From: Azotobacter salinestris
GTDB taxonomy: Bacteria; Pseudomonadota; Gammaproteobacteria; Pseudomonadales; Pseudomonadaceae
Assembly (NCBI RefSeq): GCF_009363155.1
Contig: NZ_CP045302.1
Span: 1,859,001-1,923,000, forward strand
Direction: 5' to 3'
DNA length: 64,000 bases
The notes beneath the pieces were generated by a model. It was not told the origin of the DNA, did not search any database, and saw only the letters and a list, made by a program, of their open reading frames with translations. Below are positions 1-8,689 of the stretch, piece after piece. Every line of letters begins with the position of its first letter. Within the stretch, counting starts at the first letter, position 1. A program made the translations under genes and the position numbers.

Positions 1-272
1 GGTGGCAGGCGTCGGTCCGATGGGGACGGTGGAAAAGTCGATCGTATCTGTGCTCCTGCGTAGGTACGCCGCCGGGGACGCTCCCGCGTCCCCTGGACAC
101 AGAGCGTCGATCAGTCAGGGCTCCACGCAGAAACGTGGAAGCCGTCAGAATCAAGATGTATCTGGCATTTCGCTGGGAGTTGAAAAACGTCAGTGAAATG
201 CGTGACAGAAAACGGCCAGTTCCGGTGATTCGCCGGTCGCCGAAACCAACTTAGGAACGGCGGCTATACCCG
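1..272. other. left-edge stretch without a supported gene
   Basis: I see no convincing gene here. The longest open frame (2-196, 64 codons) has no recognisable domain and no clear ribosome binding site, and its composition looks like chance. The stretch ends at the first copy of the IS1182-type terminal motif. It may be flanking DNA of a mobile region or a gene remnant continuing from outside the window. Confidence 0.4.
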
Positions 273-435
273 GATTCTGTTGAAAAACTCGATTTCCTCG
301 CTCAACCAAGCTGAAAGGAGAGAGTCGGCTTTTCATAAACGGCTGAATAAACAGCGAGTTACCATCAGGGGATAGCTCAATCCTTCTCTCTGAAACTCCT
401 TGAAAATCGGTTTCTGGGAGTTTTTCAGCAGAATC
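273..435. mobile_element. 163-bp MITE-like element with IS1182-type ends
   Basis: The segment starts with gattctgttgaaaaact (273-289) and ends with its near-perfect inverse (419-435, one mismatch in 17). The same 17-base motif starts the IS1182 element at 4847, and its 15-base core ends that element at 9924-9938 in inverse orientation. The interior of about 130 bases has no coding capacity. This is the layout expected of a miniature element mobilised in trans by an IS1182 transposase, or of a badly deleted copy. Similarity to the IS1182 left flank continues just outside: the inverse of 420-445 matches 4838-4863 with one mismatch. Confidence 0.6.
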
Positions 436-523
436 GGCCAGAAGCTGACTTTCGTGACTGCCTACTATCTGGCCAGCATCTGACGCTTGCCAGTTTCGGT
501 TTTCAAGCCGTGGTGGATGGTCA

Positions 524-1165
524 TCAGTGCCCTGTGGAGCGATGCTCCTGGAGAGTCATCATATCCAGACGCAAGTTGTCCCAAATGCTCATTGCCAGTG
601 TCACGGCTGCGTCGAGCATCGCATGCGGTACGCCGTCCCGAGCCAGTGGGGACAGTCCCAATAGAAAGCTGTCGAACACAGCAGCAAGCGCCTCTGGAAC
701 AACGGTTGATGGCAGCTCCCCTGAGGCGACGGCCCGTTCGATACAGGCCACCATTCCCGCACGGTTCAAGGCTCTTGCTTTGGCGAGGGGCTGGGAGATG
801 ATTTTGCTTTCCTCCGAGCAGGCGCTCATCAGTCCCAGCGCCACGAGACAGCCTCTGGGATGACCTGGTTCGCACTGCATTCTTGCTGACCGACGAATCG
901 CGAGCTCAATAGCCTGCCTGGGGGGCAAGGACTCATCGAAAAGGCTTTCTGTCACTCTGCCGTGAGTTGCCAGATAACGATCCATCACCTCAGTGAACAG
1001 CGCTTGTTTTGAGCCGAACGCAGCGTAAAAGCTCGGCGCGCTGATTCCTCCACCGATACTAGCCTTGAGTTGGGTAAGCGATGTAGCGTCGTAACCGTGC
1101 TCCCAAAACAAGTGCATTGCTTGAGTAATTGCCGCGTCACGGTCAAAGGTGCGCGGACGGCCCAT
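524..1165 (-). CDS. TetR/AcrR-family transcriptional repressor
   Basis: A 213-residue protein starting MGRPRTFDRDAAI, the classic TetR N-terminus. It has a helix-turn-helix in the first 60 residues (LFWEHGYDATSLTQL, then PSFYAAFGSKQALF) and an all-helical ligand-binding C-terminus of low conservation. A start 17 codons upstream is possible, but the residues it adds do not look like part of the family and the internal Met fits the usual N-terminus. The gene is divergent from an MFS efflux gene, and a perfect 16-base palindrome lies between them, so it most likely represses that pump (and possibly itself) until an inducer binds. Base composition here is less GC-rich than in the main part of the window, consistent with transfer on a mobile unit. 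Confidence 0.9.
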   Translation of the reverse strand: MGRPRTFDRDAAITQAMHLFWEHGYDATSLTQLKASIGGGISAPSFYAAFGSKQALFTEVMDRYLATHGRVTESLFDESLPPRQAIELAIRRSARMQCEPGHPRGCLVALGLMSACSEESKIISQPLAKARALNRAGMVACIERAVASGELPSTVVPEALAAVFDSFLLGLSPLARDGVPHAMLDAAVTLAMSIWDNLRLDMMTLQEHRSTGH

Positions 1166-1222
1166 CTGTGCCAATGCATGCCTCCTCTTGAACGAAATAC
1201 ATACTAGTCGATACATAAGTCA

Positions 1223-1251
1223 TTGACTACCGCTGCCACAACAATTTACAT
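1223..1251 (+). promoter_or_regulatory. candidate promoter of the MFS gene
   Basis: A good -35 (ttgact, 1223-1228) is followed after 17 bases by a weak -10 (ttacat, 1246-1251). The likely MFS start codon is at 1283. The palindromic operator begins two bases downstream of the -10, so a bound repressor would block polymerase. The assignment is by eye and tentative. Confidence 0.4.
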
Positions 1252-1252
1252 T

Positions 1253-1268
1253 TATACCGATCGGTATA
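1253..1268. promoter_or_regulatory. palindromic TetR-type operator
   Basis: tataccgatcggtata is a perfect 16-base inverted repeat in the intergenic space between the divergent repressor and MFS genes. Its size and symmetry are typical of TetR-family operators. Its place just after a candidate promoter fits repression of the MFS gene. Confidence 0.7.
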
Positions 1269-1282
1269 TATTAGGTGTTGTA

Positions 1283-2488
1283 ATGACTACGAATGAACCA
1301 CTGGATGGTAAACTCCCTGTCGGAGCGCTGTTGGCTTTGGCCATGACCGGGTTTATCTGCATCGTGACGGAAACATTACCTGCAGGCCTGCAGCCGGAAA
1401 TTGGTACAGGATTGGGGGTCTCAGCTTCCTTGGCAGGTCAGATGGTAACCGTGTATGCGCTGGGATCCCTGTTGGCGGCGATACCGCTGACAATTGCTAC
1501 TCAAAACTGGCGGCGCAGAACGGTGCTGATGCTGACCATCATCGGATTTCTGGTTTTCAACTCCATCACTGCGATATCCACGAACTACTGGGTGACCCTT
1601 GTCGCACGCTTCTTTGCCGGTGTTTCTGCCGGTCTGGCATGGAGCCTGATTGCAGGCTACGCACGGCGCATGGTTGTGCCCAAATTGCAGGGACGTGCGT
1701 TAGCCATTGCGATGGTAGGAACTCCTATCGCCTTGTCGCTAGGCGTACCTCTAGGAACTTGGCTAGGCGGGGTTATGGGGTGGCGGATGGCGTTTGCGTT
1801 GATGTCCGCTTTGACGCTTGTGTTGATCGCATGGGTCTTAATCAAGGTTCCGGACTATCCAGGACAATCGTCATCGCAACGGATGGCCCTGCGTCAGGTT
1901 TTCATCTCGCCGGGTGTTCGTCCCGTGCTGGGCGTGGTGATGACTTGGATGTTGGCTCACAACATTCTTTACACCTACATAGCGCCTTTCGTTTCTCAGG
2001 CAGGTCTGACTAGTGATGTTGATTTGGTGCTGCTGGTGTTTGGTCTCGCCGCGTTGGGGGGAATCGGGGCAACAGGTCGGCTTGTCGATAGGTATCTTCG
2101 CAGCGCAGTCCTTGCCAGCCTCGCAATCTTCACAGCGGTCTCAGCTCTTTTAGGACTATTTCCTCACTCAGCAGTCGCGGTATACGCAGGCGTGTTTCTC
2201 TGGGGCCTGAGCTTTGGTGGGGCGGCAACGCTCCTACAAACAGCATTGGCTGATTCCGCCGGCAAGGGGGCAGATGTCGCCCTCTCGATGAACGTTGTTG
2301 CCTGGAATAGTGCGATTGCTGGTGGCGGACTAATAGGGGGAGTGTTGCTCGGACAGTGGGGGGCGGCTGTGCTGCCCTGGGTGCTGATATTCCTGCTGCT
2401 GGCGAGTCTGGCTATTGCGTTTCGGGCGCGCACGCATGGCTTTCCACAAGGTGAAAGGCGCACCGGTCAAGTGGTGCTGGGACACTAG
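1283..2488 (+). CDS. MFS drug/metabolite efflux transporter (DHA1 type)
   Basis: A 401-residue integral membrane protein of about 12 hydrophobic segments, resembling the AraJ/YdhP-like branch of the major facilitator superfamily. The loop between helices 2 and 3 carries the basic motif QNWRRRTV in place of the usual GxxxDRxGRR, and the middle of the protein contains LVARFFAGVSAGLAWSLIAG, the family's helix-4 signature. The start at 1283 (MTTNEPLDGK) is preferred over 1223 because 1223 lies on the -35 and ahead of the operator. It is divergent from the TetR repressor, so it is probably inducible export of a toxic compound. The TAG stop ends on the first base of the following IS630; without the insertion the stop would still be TAG, so the protein is not truncated. 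Confidence 0.88.
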   Translation: MTTNEPLDGKLPVGALLALAMTGFICIVTETLPAGLQPEIGTGLGVSASLAGQMVTVYALGSLLAAIPLTIATQNWRRRTVLMLTIIGFLVFNSITAISTNYWVTLVARFFAGVSAGLAWSLIAGYARRMVVPKLQGRALAIAMVGTPIALSLGVPLGTWLGGVMGWRMAFALMSALTLVLIAWVLIKVPDYPGQSSSQRMALRQVFISPGVRPVLGVVMTWMLAHNILYTYIAPFVSQAGLTSDVDLVLLVFGLAALGGIGATGRLVDRYLRSAVLASLAIFTAVSALLGLFPHSAVAVYAGVFLWGLSFGGAATLLQTALADSAGKGADVALSMNVVAWNSAIAGGGLIGGVLLGQWGAAVLPWVLIFLLLASLAIAFRARTHGFPQGERRTGQVVLGH

Positions 2489-3670
2489 TGTGGTGAATCA
2501 CAACTACTCAGGATAAGTCTTGTCTACCGCGGAGCTGGCAGAGTTTTTTCGGAGGGCATGCGATGAAAACAGGCCGCCCAGCCGTTCGGATCGAACTGAC
2601 CGAACACGAGCATGCCGAACTCACCCGCCGCCGAGCCAGGCACAAGGGGCCTGCCGATATGCAGCTGCGCGCCGAGATCATTCTGTCCTGCGCTCGAGGC
2701 GAGTCCGGCTCTTCCATTGCTCGACGGCTCGGCATTACGGCGCAAACCGTTTCGAGGTGGCGCCTTCGCTTCGCCCGTTTGGGCCTGCAAGGCCTCAATG
2801 ACGAGCCGCGCTCAGGCCGCCCACGCAGCATCAGTGATGAAAAGGTCCAGGAAGTGGTCGACCGGGTGCGGCAGACCCGGCCCGACGATGCCAGCCATTG
2901 GAGCTCGCGCCGGATGAGCAAGGCCACCCATATTTCACCGGCGAGCGTACAGCGTATCTGGCGAGCCTTCGGGCTCAAGCCTCACCTGGAGCACACCTTC
3001 AAGCTGTCCACCGATCCTGCCTTTGTCGACAAGGTGCAGGATATCGTAGGGCTCTACCTGAATCCGCCGGATAAAGCGCTGGTACTGTGCGTCGATGAGA
3101 AAAGCCAGATCCAGGCGCTCAATCGAACACAGCCGGGGCTGCCGCTGGAGCCTGGGTATCCGGCGACCCGTACCCATGATTATCAGCGCCATGGCACGAC
3201 GTCCTTGTTTGCCGCCCTGGATGTGGCCACCGGCGAGGTGATCGGACGTCTCAAGCGCCGTCACCGCAGCGCAGAATTCCTGGAGTTTCTCAGGGCCATC
3301 GAGGAAACGGTCGAGAGCGACAAGGCCATACACCTGATCATGGATAACTATGCCGTGCACAAGACCGACAAGGTGCGTGCCTGGCTTGTCGCACACCCGC
3401 GTTATCACGTGCATTTCACCCCGACGTCTGCGTCATGGCTGAATCTGGTGGAGCGCTTTTTCTCGATGCTCACCCAGAAGTGGATAAAGCGCCAGGCCCA
3501 TACCCGCGTGAAGGATCTCGAGCAGTCCATCGAGTATTACCTGGCGACCTACAACCAGAATCCAAGGCCCTTCCGCTGGCGTAAGGGAGCAGGTGAAATC
3601 CTGGCCTCTGTCGGCAGGGCTGCTCGAGCCTTGCAAAGAAATAATGAAGCGAACTTGTGATTCACCACAC
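2488..3670 (+). mobile_element. IS630-family insertion sequence (type A)
   Basis: Bounded by perfect 16-base inverted repeats, gtgtggtgaatcacaa at 2488-2503 and its inverse at 3655-3670. Outside these is a TA dinucleotide on each side (2486-2487 and 3671-3672), the target duplication expected for IS630/Tc1 elements. It holds one intact transposase gene. It inserted into the TA of the MFS stop codon, which it regenerates. Confidence 0.92.
2563..3660 (+). CDS. IS630-family transposase (type A)
   Basis: A 365-residue DDE transposase. An N-terminal helix-turn-helix (about residues 45-80, [21 protein letters not shown]) precedes a second DNA-binding segment ([16 protein letters not shown]) and the catalytic DDE domain. 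The three acidic residues are visible in [24 protein letters not shown] and [13 protein letters not shown]. It is full length and apparently intact, ending ten bases before the right terminal repeat. It is only distantly related to the other two IS630 transposases in the window. Confidence 0.93.
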   Translation: MKTGRPAVRIELTEHEHAELTRRRARHKGPADMQLRAEIILSCARGESGSSIARRLGITAQTVSRWRLRFARLGLQGLNDEPRSGRPRSISDEKVQEVVDRVRQTRPDDASHWSSRRMSKATHISPASVQRIWRAFGLKPHLEHTFKLSTDPAFVDKVQDIVGLYLNPPDKALVLCVDEKSQIQALNRTQPGLPLEPGYPATRTHDYQRHGTTSLFAALDVATGEVIGRLKRRHRSAEFLEFLRAIEETVESDKAIHLIMDNYAVHKTDKVRAWLVAHPRYHVHFTPTSASWLNLVERFFSMLTQKWIKRQAHTRVKDLEQSIEYYLATYNQNPRPFRWRKGAGEILASVGRAARALQRNNEANL

Positions 3671-3713
3671 TAGGCGCAAGGTGTTGCCAGGGCGGACAAG
3701 GGCCCCTTGCATA

Positions 3714-4818
3714 TTAATCCGGCAATCCAATACCCCAAATCATGCCGCATAGGCTATTTTGGGGTGCCTGAAGTACGAGCGAATTCGCTCGGGCTTTGAT
3801 TGCAGGCGGCGCATGACCGAACGAACACGTCCTTCCAGAGCCTCCCGGCTTCTCGCGCTCGGCCCGCTGCGCACCTGCTGCTTGAGGTCGCCATTGAGGT
3901 ACTCGTCCGGGTTGAGCTCCGGGGCGTACGCAGGCAGAAAGAACACCTCGATCCGCTCTCGTCGCTCGCCCAGCCAGGCTTTCACTGTCTTGCAGTGATG
4001 CACGCGCAGGTTGTCCAGGATCAGGAACACCTTGCGCCCTTGGGTGTCCCGGATCAGCCGCCCCAGGAAGCGGATCAACACAGTCGCCGTCATGGTTTCC
4101 CGGTACAGCATGAAGCGCAGCTTGCCCCGGTTGGTCACCGTCGAAATCATGTTCGTGGCAAAGCGGCTTCCACTGACCTCGCGTACCGGCGTTCGCCCTG
4201 TCGGGGCGTAGCTGCGCCCCGCGTGGCTATCGCTGCGCAAGCCGGTTTCATCGCCCCAGTGAATCTCGCCGCTCTCGGCCTTGGCACGCTGTTCGATCTT
4301 CGGGTACTCGGTCTTCAACCAGCGCTGTATCGCCTCGGGCTGCTGCTGATAGGCGCGCTTCAACGGCCGCTGCGGGGTATAGCCCCAACGCTTGAGGTAT
4401 TCGCCGACCGTCCGGATCGGCATCTGAAAACCACAGTGCAGGGCGATCAGGGCCTGTACCGCCTCCCGAGTCCAGAGCGCGAAAGCGAGCTTCAGCTGGT
4501 CTGGCATGGTATCGAGCAGCAACGTGCGAATCAGCGCCTCCTGCTCCGGGCTGAGGCTGCGGCGCTCTCCTGGCAGTGACCCGCGCTGGCCACCCTCGAT
4601 GGCAGCCGCCTTGCCCTGGCGCTGCGCCACCTCAACCCAGTGCGCCACGGTGCGCAGATGAACGCCAACGGCTTCGCCGATGGCTCGGTAGGTATACCCC
4701 TGCTCGCGCATGCGAAGGGCGATGGCGCGTTTTTCGCGCTGTTCCAGGGGGCTGAGGCTTCGGGCGTCACGGGTCATCGGGAAAATGCTGATTATGCCCT
4801 ATTTTATTGCCGGATTAA
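3714..4818 (-). mobile_element. IS630-family element (type B), copy 1
   Basis: A 1105-bp element with ends ttaatccggcaat at both termini in inverse orientation, flanked by TA on each side (3712-3713 and 4819-4820). It has the same length as, and encodes the same transposase as, the copy at 6131-7235, but lies in the opposite orientation. It sits between the type A IS630 and the left end of the IS1182 element. Confidence 0.93.
3740..4777 (-). CDS. IS630-family transposase (type B), copy 1
   Basis: A 345-residue transposase starting MTRDARSLSPLEQREKRA. It has an N-terminal helix-turn-helix (ALRMREQGYTYRAIGEAVGV, then RTVAHWVEVAQRQG) and a C-terminal DDE_3 domain with IHWGDETGLRSD, FLILDNLRVHH and APELNPDEYLNGDLK as acidic motifs. 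The protein is identical residue for residue to the product of copy 2, which points to very recent transposition. No frameshift or stop is seen, so it is probably active. Confidence 0.95.
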   Translation of the reverse strand: MTRDARSLSPLEQREKRAIALRMREQGYTYRAIGEAVGVHLRTVAHWVEVAQRQGKAAAIEGGQRGSLPGERRSLSPEQEALIRTLLLDTMPDQLKLAFALWTREAVQALIALHCGFQMPIRTVGEYLKRWGYTPQRPLKRAYQQQPEAIQRWLKTEYPKIEQRAKAESGEIHWGDETGLRSDSHAGRSYAPTGRTPVREVSGSRFATNMISTVTNRGKLRFMLYRETMTATVLIRFLGRLIRDTQGRKVFLILDNLRVHHCKTVKAWLGERRERIEVFFLPAYAPELNPDEYLNGDLKQQVRSGPSARSREALEGRVRSVMRRLQSKPERIRSYFRHPKIAYAA

Positions 4819-5194
4819 TAGCGTCGGTGACCGTCCGCTTCTGGCCGATTCTGTTGAAAAACTAGCTACCCCGGCAGACAGCGGCCAGACTCCTCGTGTC
4901 GGCAAGCGAGAGGGCACGCAGCATGATGGGGCGGCTATCGAGTGGGCAGGAGCGGCTGTTTTACGCGTTCAACCTGGAAGAGTATGTTCCCTGCCAGCAC
5001 CTCCTGCGCCGTATCGATCGCGGCCTGGATCTCAGCAACCTGCGCCAGTACCTCAAGGATTTCTACAGTCCCGTCGGGCGTCCCTCGATCGATCCCGAGC
5101 TGATGATCCGTATGCTGGTCGTCGGCTACTGCTACGGCATCCGCTCCGAGCGGCGGTTGTGCGAAGAGGTCCATTTGAACCTGGCCTATCGCTG

Positions 5195-5202
5195 GTTCTG
5201 CC
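5195..5202. repeat. IS66 target-site duplication, left copy
   Basis: gttctgcc here is repeated at 8682-8689, exactly flanking the IS66 element. Eight bases is the duplication length known for the IS66 family. Removing the element plus one copy restores the IS1182 transposase frame. Confidence 0.93.
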
Positions 5203-5249
5203 GTAACCGTCCGGCCAAGTCATCTGGCTTGAACCCGCCAGGCTAAGAG

Positions 5250-5280
5250 ATGGTGTCCACCTATTTATCGTGGACACCAT
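5250..5280. repeat. perfect hairpin upstream of IS66 tnpA
   Basis: atggtgtccac (5250-5260) and gtggacaccat (5270-5280) form an 11-base-pair perfect stem around a 9-base loop, 25 bases before tnpA. It could insulate the transposase genes from outside transcription or act in translation control. It might instead be a trace of another element. I see no U-run after it, so it is not a classical terminator. Confidence 0.6.
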
Positions 5281-5304
5281 TTCAAGGCTTTCAAGCGGGG
5301 AATC

Positions 5305-5634
5305 ATGCAGCGACGTTCTTATTCCAAGGCCTTCAAGGCGCAGGTCGTGCAGGAGTGCAGCCTGCCCGGCAACTCGGTTGCCAGCGTGGCCCTGAGCCAC
5401 GGCATCAATACCAATGTGGTTCATCGCTGGAGAAGATTGGCCGCATGCTCCCCGTCGACCGGGACACTGCCCGCCTTTCTTCCGGTGACGCTGGAGCCGC
5501 TGGTTCAGTCGGCGACTTCCGACCAGGCGGAGATCCGCATCGAGATTCCCCATCGCCGTACAAGCTTGACCGTGCACTGGCCGGCGGGCGATGCCGAAGG
5601 CTGTGCCCGGTTCGTCCGCGAGCTCCTGCAATGA
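5305..5634 (+). CDS. tnpA: IS66 accessory protein TnpA (OrfA)
   Basis: A 109-residue protein with an N-terminal helix-turn-helix (YSKAFKAQVVQECSLPGNSV, then ALSHGINTNVVHRWRR) typical of the IS66 OrfA/IS3-like family, and a less conserved C-terminal tail. It is the first gene of the tnpA-tnpB-tnpC set, and its stop codon overlaps the tnpB start (ATGA). It probably assists transposition by binding the element's ends. No lesion is visible. Confidence 0.92.
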   Translation: MQRRSYSKAFKAQVVQECSLPGNSVASVALSHGINTNVVHRWRRLAACSPSTGTLPAFLPVTLEPLVQSATSDQAEIRIEIPHRRTSLTVHWPAGDAEGCARFVRELLQ

Positions 5635-5966
5635 TCCGCATCGATGCCATCTGGCTCGCCACCGCGCCGCTGGATATGCGGGCCGGAACGGAAACGGCGC
5701 TGGCCAGGGTGGTGGCGGTCTTCGGTGCGGCGAAGCCGCACAACGCCTACCTGTTCGCCAACAAGCGGGCCAACCGCATGAAAGTGCTGGTTCACGATGG
5801 TTTCGGTGTCTGGCTGGCCTCGCGCCGGCTGAACCGGGGCCGCTTCGTCTGGCCGGGCAGCTGGCAGGGTGCCCAGTTTGAACTGAGCGCCGAGCAGCTT
5901 CAGGCCCTGGTGGTCGGGCTGCCCTGGCAGCGGGTCGGATCGGGGGCCGAAATCCGCCTTTTATAG
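5631..5966 (+). CDS. tnpB: IS66 accessory protein TnpB (OrfB)
   Basis: A 111-residue protein starting MIRIDAIWLATAPLDMRAG, with the highly conserved IS66 OrfB features DMRAG, YLFANKRANRMKVL and FVWPGSWQGAQFELS. The start codon overlaps the tnpA stop by one base, so translation is probably coupled. Its biochemical role in transposition is not well defined, although the family is required for IS66 movement. The gene is intact. Confidence 0.93.
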   Translation: MIRIDAIWLATAPLDMRAGTETALARVVAVFGAAKPHNAYLFANKRANRMKVLVHDGFGVWLASRRLNRGRFVWPGSWQGAQFELSAEQLQALVVGLPWQRVGSGAEIRLL

Positions 5967-6130
5967 TTGACCGTCAGGTGCCCCATGCCGCGCAATTGAC
6001 CGAACGGCCTATCGCCGGGAGCGATCAAGGCAGGCACACTCGGCGCCATGACTTCTGCTTGCTTCGACCATCTGACTCCCGAGCAACTGCGCGAACTGGC
6101 GGCGCAGTTGACGCAGCAAGTCCATTACTA

Positions 6131-7235
6131 TTAATCCGGCAATAAAATAGGGCATAATCAGCATTTTCCCGATGACCCGTGACGCCCGAAGCCTCAGCCC
6201 CCTGGAACAGCGCGAAAAACGCGCCATCGCCCTTCGCATGCGCGAGCAGGGGTATACCTACCGAGCCATCGGCGAAGCCGTTGGCGTTCATCTGCGCACC
6301 GTGGCGCACTGGGTTGAGGTGGCGCAGCGCCAGGGCAAGGCGGCTGCCATCGAGGGTGGCCAGCGCGGGTCACTGCCAGGAGAGCGCCGCAGCCTCAGCC
6401 CGGAGCAGGAGGCGCTGATTCGCACGTTGCTGCTCGATACCATGCCAGACCAGCTGAAGCTCGCTTTCGCGCTCTGGACTCGGGAGGCGGTACAGGCCCT
6501 GATCGCCCTGCACTGTGGTTTTCAGATGCCGATCCGGACGGTCGGCGAATACCTCAAGCGTTGGGGCTATACCCCGCAGCGGCCGTTGAAGCGCGCCTAT
6601 CAGCAGCAGCCCGAGGCGATACAGCGCTGGTTGAAGACCGAGTACCCGAAGATCGAACAGCGTGCCAAGGCCGAGAGCGGCGAGATTCACTGGGGCGATG
6701 AAACCGGCTTGCGCAGCGATAGCCACGCGGGGCGCAGCTACGCCCCGACAGGGCGAACGCCGGTACGCGAGGTCAGTGGAAGCCGCTTTGCCACGAACAT
6801 GATTTCGACGGTGACCAACCGGGGCAAGCTGCGCTTCATGCTGTACCGGGAAACCATGACGGCGACTGTGTTGATCCGCTTCCTGGGGCGGCTGATCCGG
6901 GACACCCAAGGGCGCAAGGTGTTCCTGATCCTGGACAACCTGCGCGTGCATCACTGCAAGACAGTGAAAGCCTGGCTGGGCGAGCGACGAGAGCGGATCG
7001 AGGTGTTCTTTCTGCCTGCGTACGCCCCGGAGCTCAACCCGGACGAGTACCTCAATGGCGACCTCAAGCAGCAGGTGCGCAGCGGGCCGAGCGCGAGAAG
7101 CCGGGAGGCTCTGGAAGGACGTGTTCGTTCGGTCATGCGCCGCCTGCAATCAAAGCCCGAGCGAATTCGCTCGTACTTCAGGCACCCCAAAATAGCCTAT
7201 GCGGCATGATTTGGGGTATTGGATTGCCGGATTAA
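6131..7235 (+). mobile_element. IS630-family element (type B), copy 2, inside IS66 tnpC
   Basis: 1105 bp with the same ends as the copy at 3714-4818 (ttaatccggcaat and its inverse) and flanking TA dinucleotides (6129-6130 and 7236-7237). It interrupts the third gene of the IS66 element after codon 27. Orientation is opposite to copy 1, so the two form long inverted repeats about 1.3 kb apart. Confidence 0.95.
6172..7209 (+). CDS. IS630-family transposase (type B), copy 2
   Basis: A 345-residue DDE_3 transposase identical in sequence to that of copy 1: N-terminal helix-turn-helix, acidic motifs HWGDETGL, LILDNLRVHH and ELNPDEYLN. It is intact. Of the two insertions this one must be younger than the IS66 insertion it sits in. 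Confidence 0.95.
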   Translation: MTRDARSLSPLEQREKRAIALRMREQGYTYRAIGEAVGVHLRTVAHWVEVAQRQGKAAAIEGGQRGSLPGERRSLSPEQEALIRTLLLDTMPDQLKLAFALWTREAVQALIALHCGFQMPIRTVGEYLKRWGYTPQRPLKRAYQQQPEAIQRWLKTEYPKIEQRAKAESGEIHWGDETGLRSDSHAGRSYAPTGRTPVREVSGSRFATNMISTVTNRGKLRFMLYRETMTATVLIRFLGRLIRDTQGRKVFLILDNLRVHHCKTVKAWLGERRERIEVFFLPAYAPELNPDEYLNGDLKQQVRSGPSARSREALEGRVRSVMRRLQSKPERIRSYFRHPKIAYAA

Positions 7236-8681
7236 TACAAAACCCGCGGCGAGCAGCTGGCTCACGAAATTGCCGTCCTCAAGCGGCATCGGTTTGCCCG
7301 GCGCAGCGAGCAGCTCGGTGCTGCCCAGCTCAGCCTGCTGGACGATCTGCTCGATACCGATATCGCGGCCATCGAAGCCGAGCTCGAGGAACTGGCTCCA
7401 GCTCCCGCCGCTGCCGGGCCACGCCGGCAGCCCAGGCGCACGGCCTTGCCGCCGCAGTTCCCCCGCACGCTGATCCATCACGAGCCGGACAACACGCAGT
7501 GCTCCTGCGGCTGCCAGCTCAAGCGCATCGGCGAGGATGTCAGCGAAAAGCTCGACTACACCCCGGGCGTCTTCACGGTGGAGCGGCATATCCGCGGCAA
7601 GTGGGTCTGCGAGCGGTGCGAAACCCTGATCCAGGCGCCGGTTCCGGCCCAGGTGATCGACAAGGGCATCCCGACCGCCGGGCTGCTGGCCCAGGTCATG
7701 GTGGCCAAGTTTGCCGATCATCTGCCCCTGTACCGGCAGGAAAGGATCTTCGCCCGGGCCGGCCTGGCCATCCCGCGCTCGACCCTGGCGCAGTGGGTCG
7801 GCCGCTGCGGCGTACAGCTGCAACCGCTGGTCGATGCGCTGCGGGACACAGTCCTGGAGCAGAACGTCGTCCATGCCGACGAGACCCCGGTGCAGATGCT
7901 CGCGCCGGGCATGAAGAAGACCCAGCGCGCCTACGTCTGGGCCTACGTTCCCAGCCCGTTCGCCGAGCTGCGCGCAGCCGTCTACGACTTCAGCCCCAGC
8001 CGTGCCGGCGAGCATGTCCGCACCTTCCTGGGCGACTGGAAAGGCAAGCTGGTCTGCGACGACTTCGCCGGTTACAAGGCCTGCTTCGAGCAGGGCGTGA
8101 CCGAGATCGGCTGCATGGCCCATGCCCGACGCAAGTTCTACGACCTGCATGTCGCGAACCAGAGCCAACTGGCTGAACAGGCCCTGCGCCACATCGGTCA
8201 GCTGTATGACGTCGAGCGCGAGGTACACGACTTGCTGCCCGATGAGCGACAGCGAATACGCCAGGAAAAAGCCAAGCCCATCGCCGATGCCCTGCACGGC
8301 TGGATGCTCGCCCAGCGCCGGTTGGTGCATGAAGGCACGGCCATCGCCAAGGCACTCGACTACAGCCTCAAGCGCTGGGCGGCCCTGGTGCGCTATCTCG
8401 ATGACGGCATGCTCGCCATCGACAACAACGGGTGTGAAAACCAGATCCGCCCGTGGGCCATCGGCCGTGCGAACTGGCTGTTCGCCGGCTCGCTGCGCAG
8501 CGGCAAACGTGCGGCTGCGCTGATGACACTGATCCAGTCAGCGCGGTTGAACGGCCATGATCCGTATGCCTATCTGAAAGATGTGCTGACCCGGCTGCCA
8601 ACGCAGAAGGCCAGTGGGCTCACCGAGCTGCTGCCGCACAACTGGATGCCTGCCAGCAAGGTGTAATCCCCAGCCGCTTAC

Positions 8682-8689
8682 GTTCTGCC
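8682..8689. repeat. IS66 target-site duplication, right copy
   Basis: Second copy of gttctgcc, immediately after the IS66 right end. The IS1182 reading frame (LGLEDEV) continues from here. Confidence 0.93.

Larger units (their letters stand above)
6048..8666 (+). pseudogene. tnpC: IS66 transposase TnpC, interrupted by IS630
   Basis: The gene starts MTSACFDHLTPEQLRELAAQ at 6048. It is interrupted after 83 bases by the IS630 at 6131-7235 and resumes at 7238 (KTRGEQLAHEIAVLK). Removing the IS630 and one TA restores a 503-residue protein, the usual length. Visible parts are the N-terminal leucine-rich segment, a zinc-finger-like CSCGCQ...CERCE, and the DDE domain with VVHADETPVQML, LVCDDFAGYKA and a C-terminal CENQIRPWAIGR. 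A truncated product from an internal start near 7446 would retain the catalytic domain but lack the N-terminus. Confidence 0.9.
5203..8681 (+). mobile_element. IS66-family element, itself carrying an IS630
   Basis: Starts gtaaccgtccggcc and ends ccagccgcttac (inverse gtaagcggctgg), so both ends begin with the GTAA typical of IS66. It encodes the standard three genes in order: tnpA, tnpB (start overlapping the tnpA stop) and tnpC. The 8-base duplication gttctgcc flanks it. Its tnpC is interrupted by the 1105-bp IS630 at 6131-7235. Without that insertion it would be about 2.4 kb, normal for the family. Confidence 0.93.

Noticed and set aside
2..196. 64-codon open frame at the left edge
   Set aside because: No domain, no ribosome binding site and unremarkable composition; not supported as a gene.
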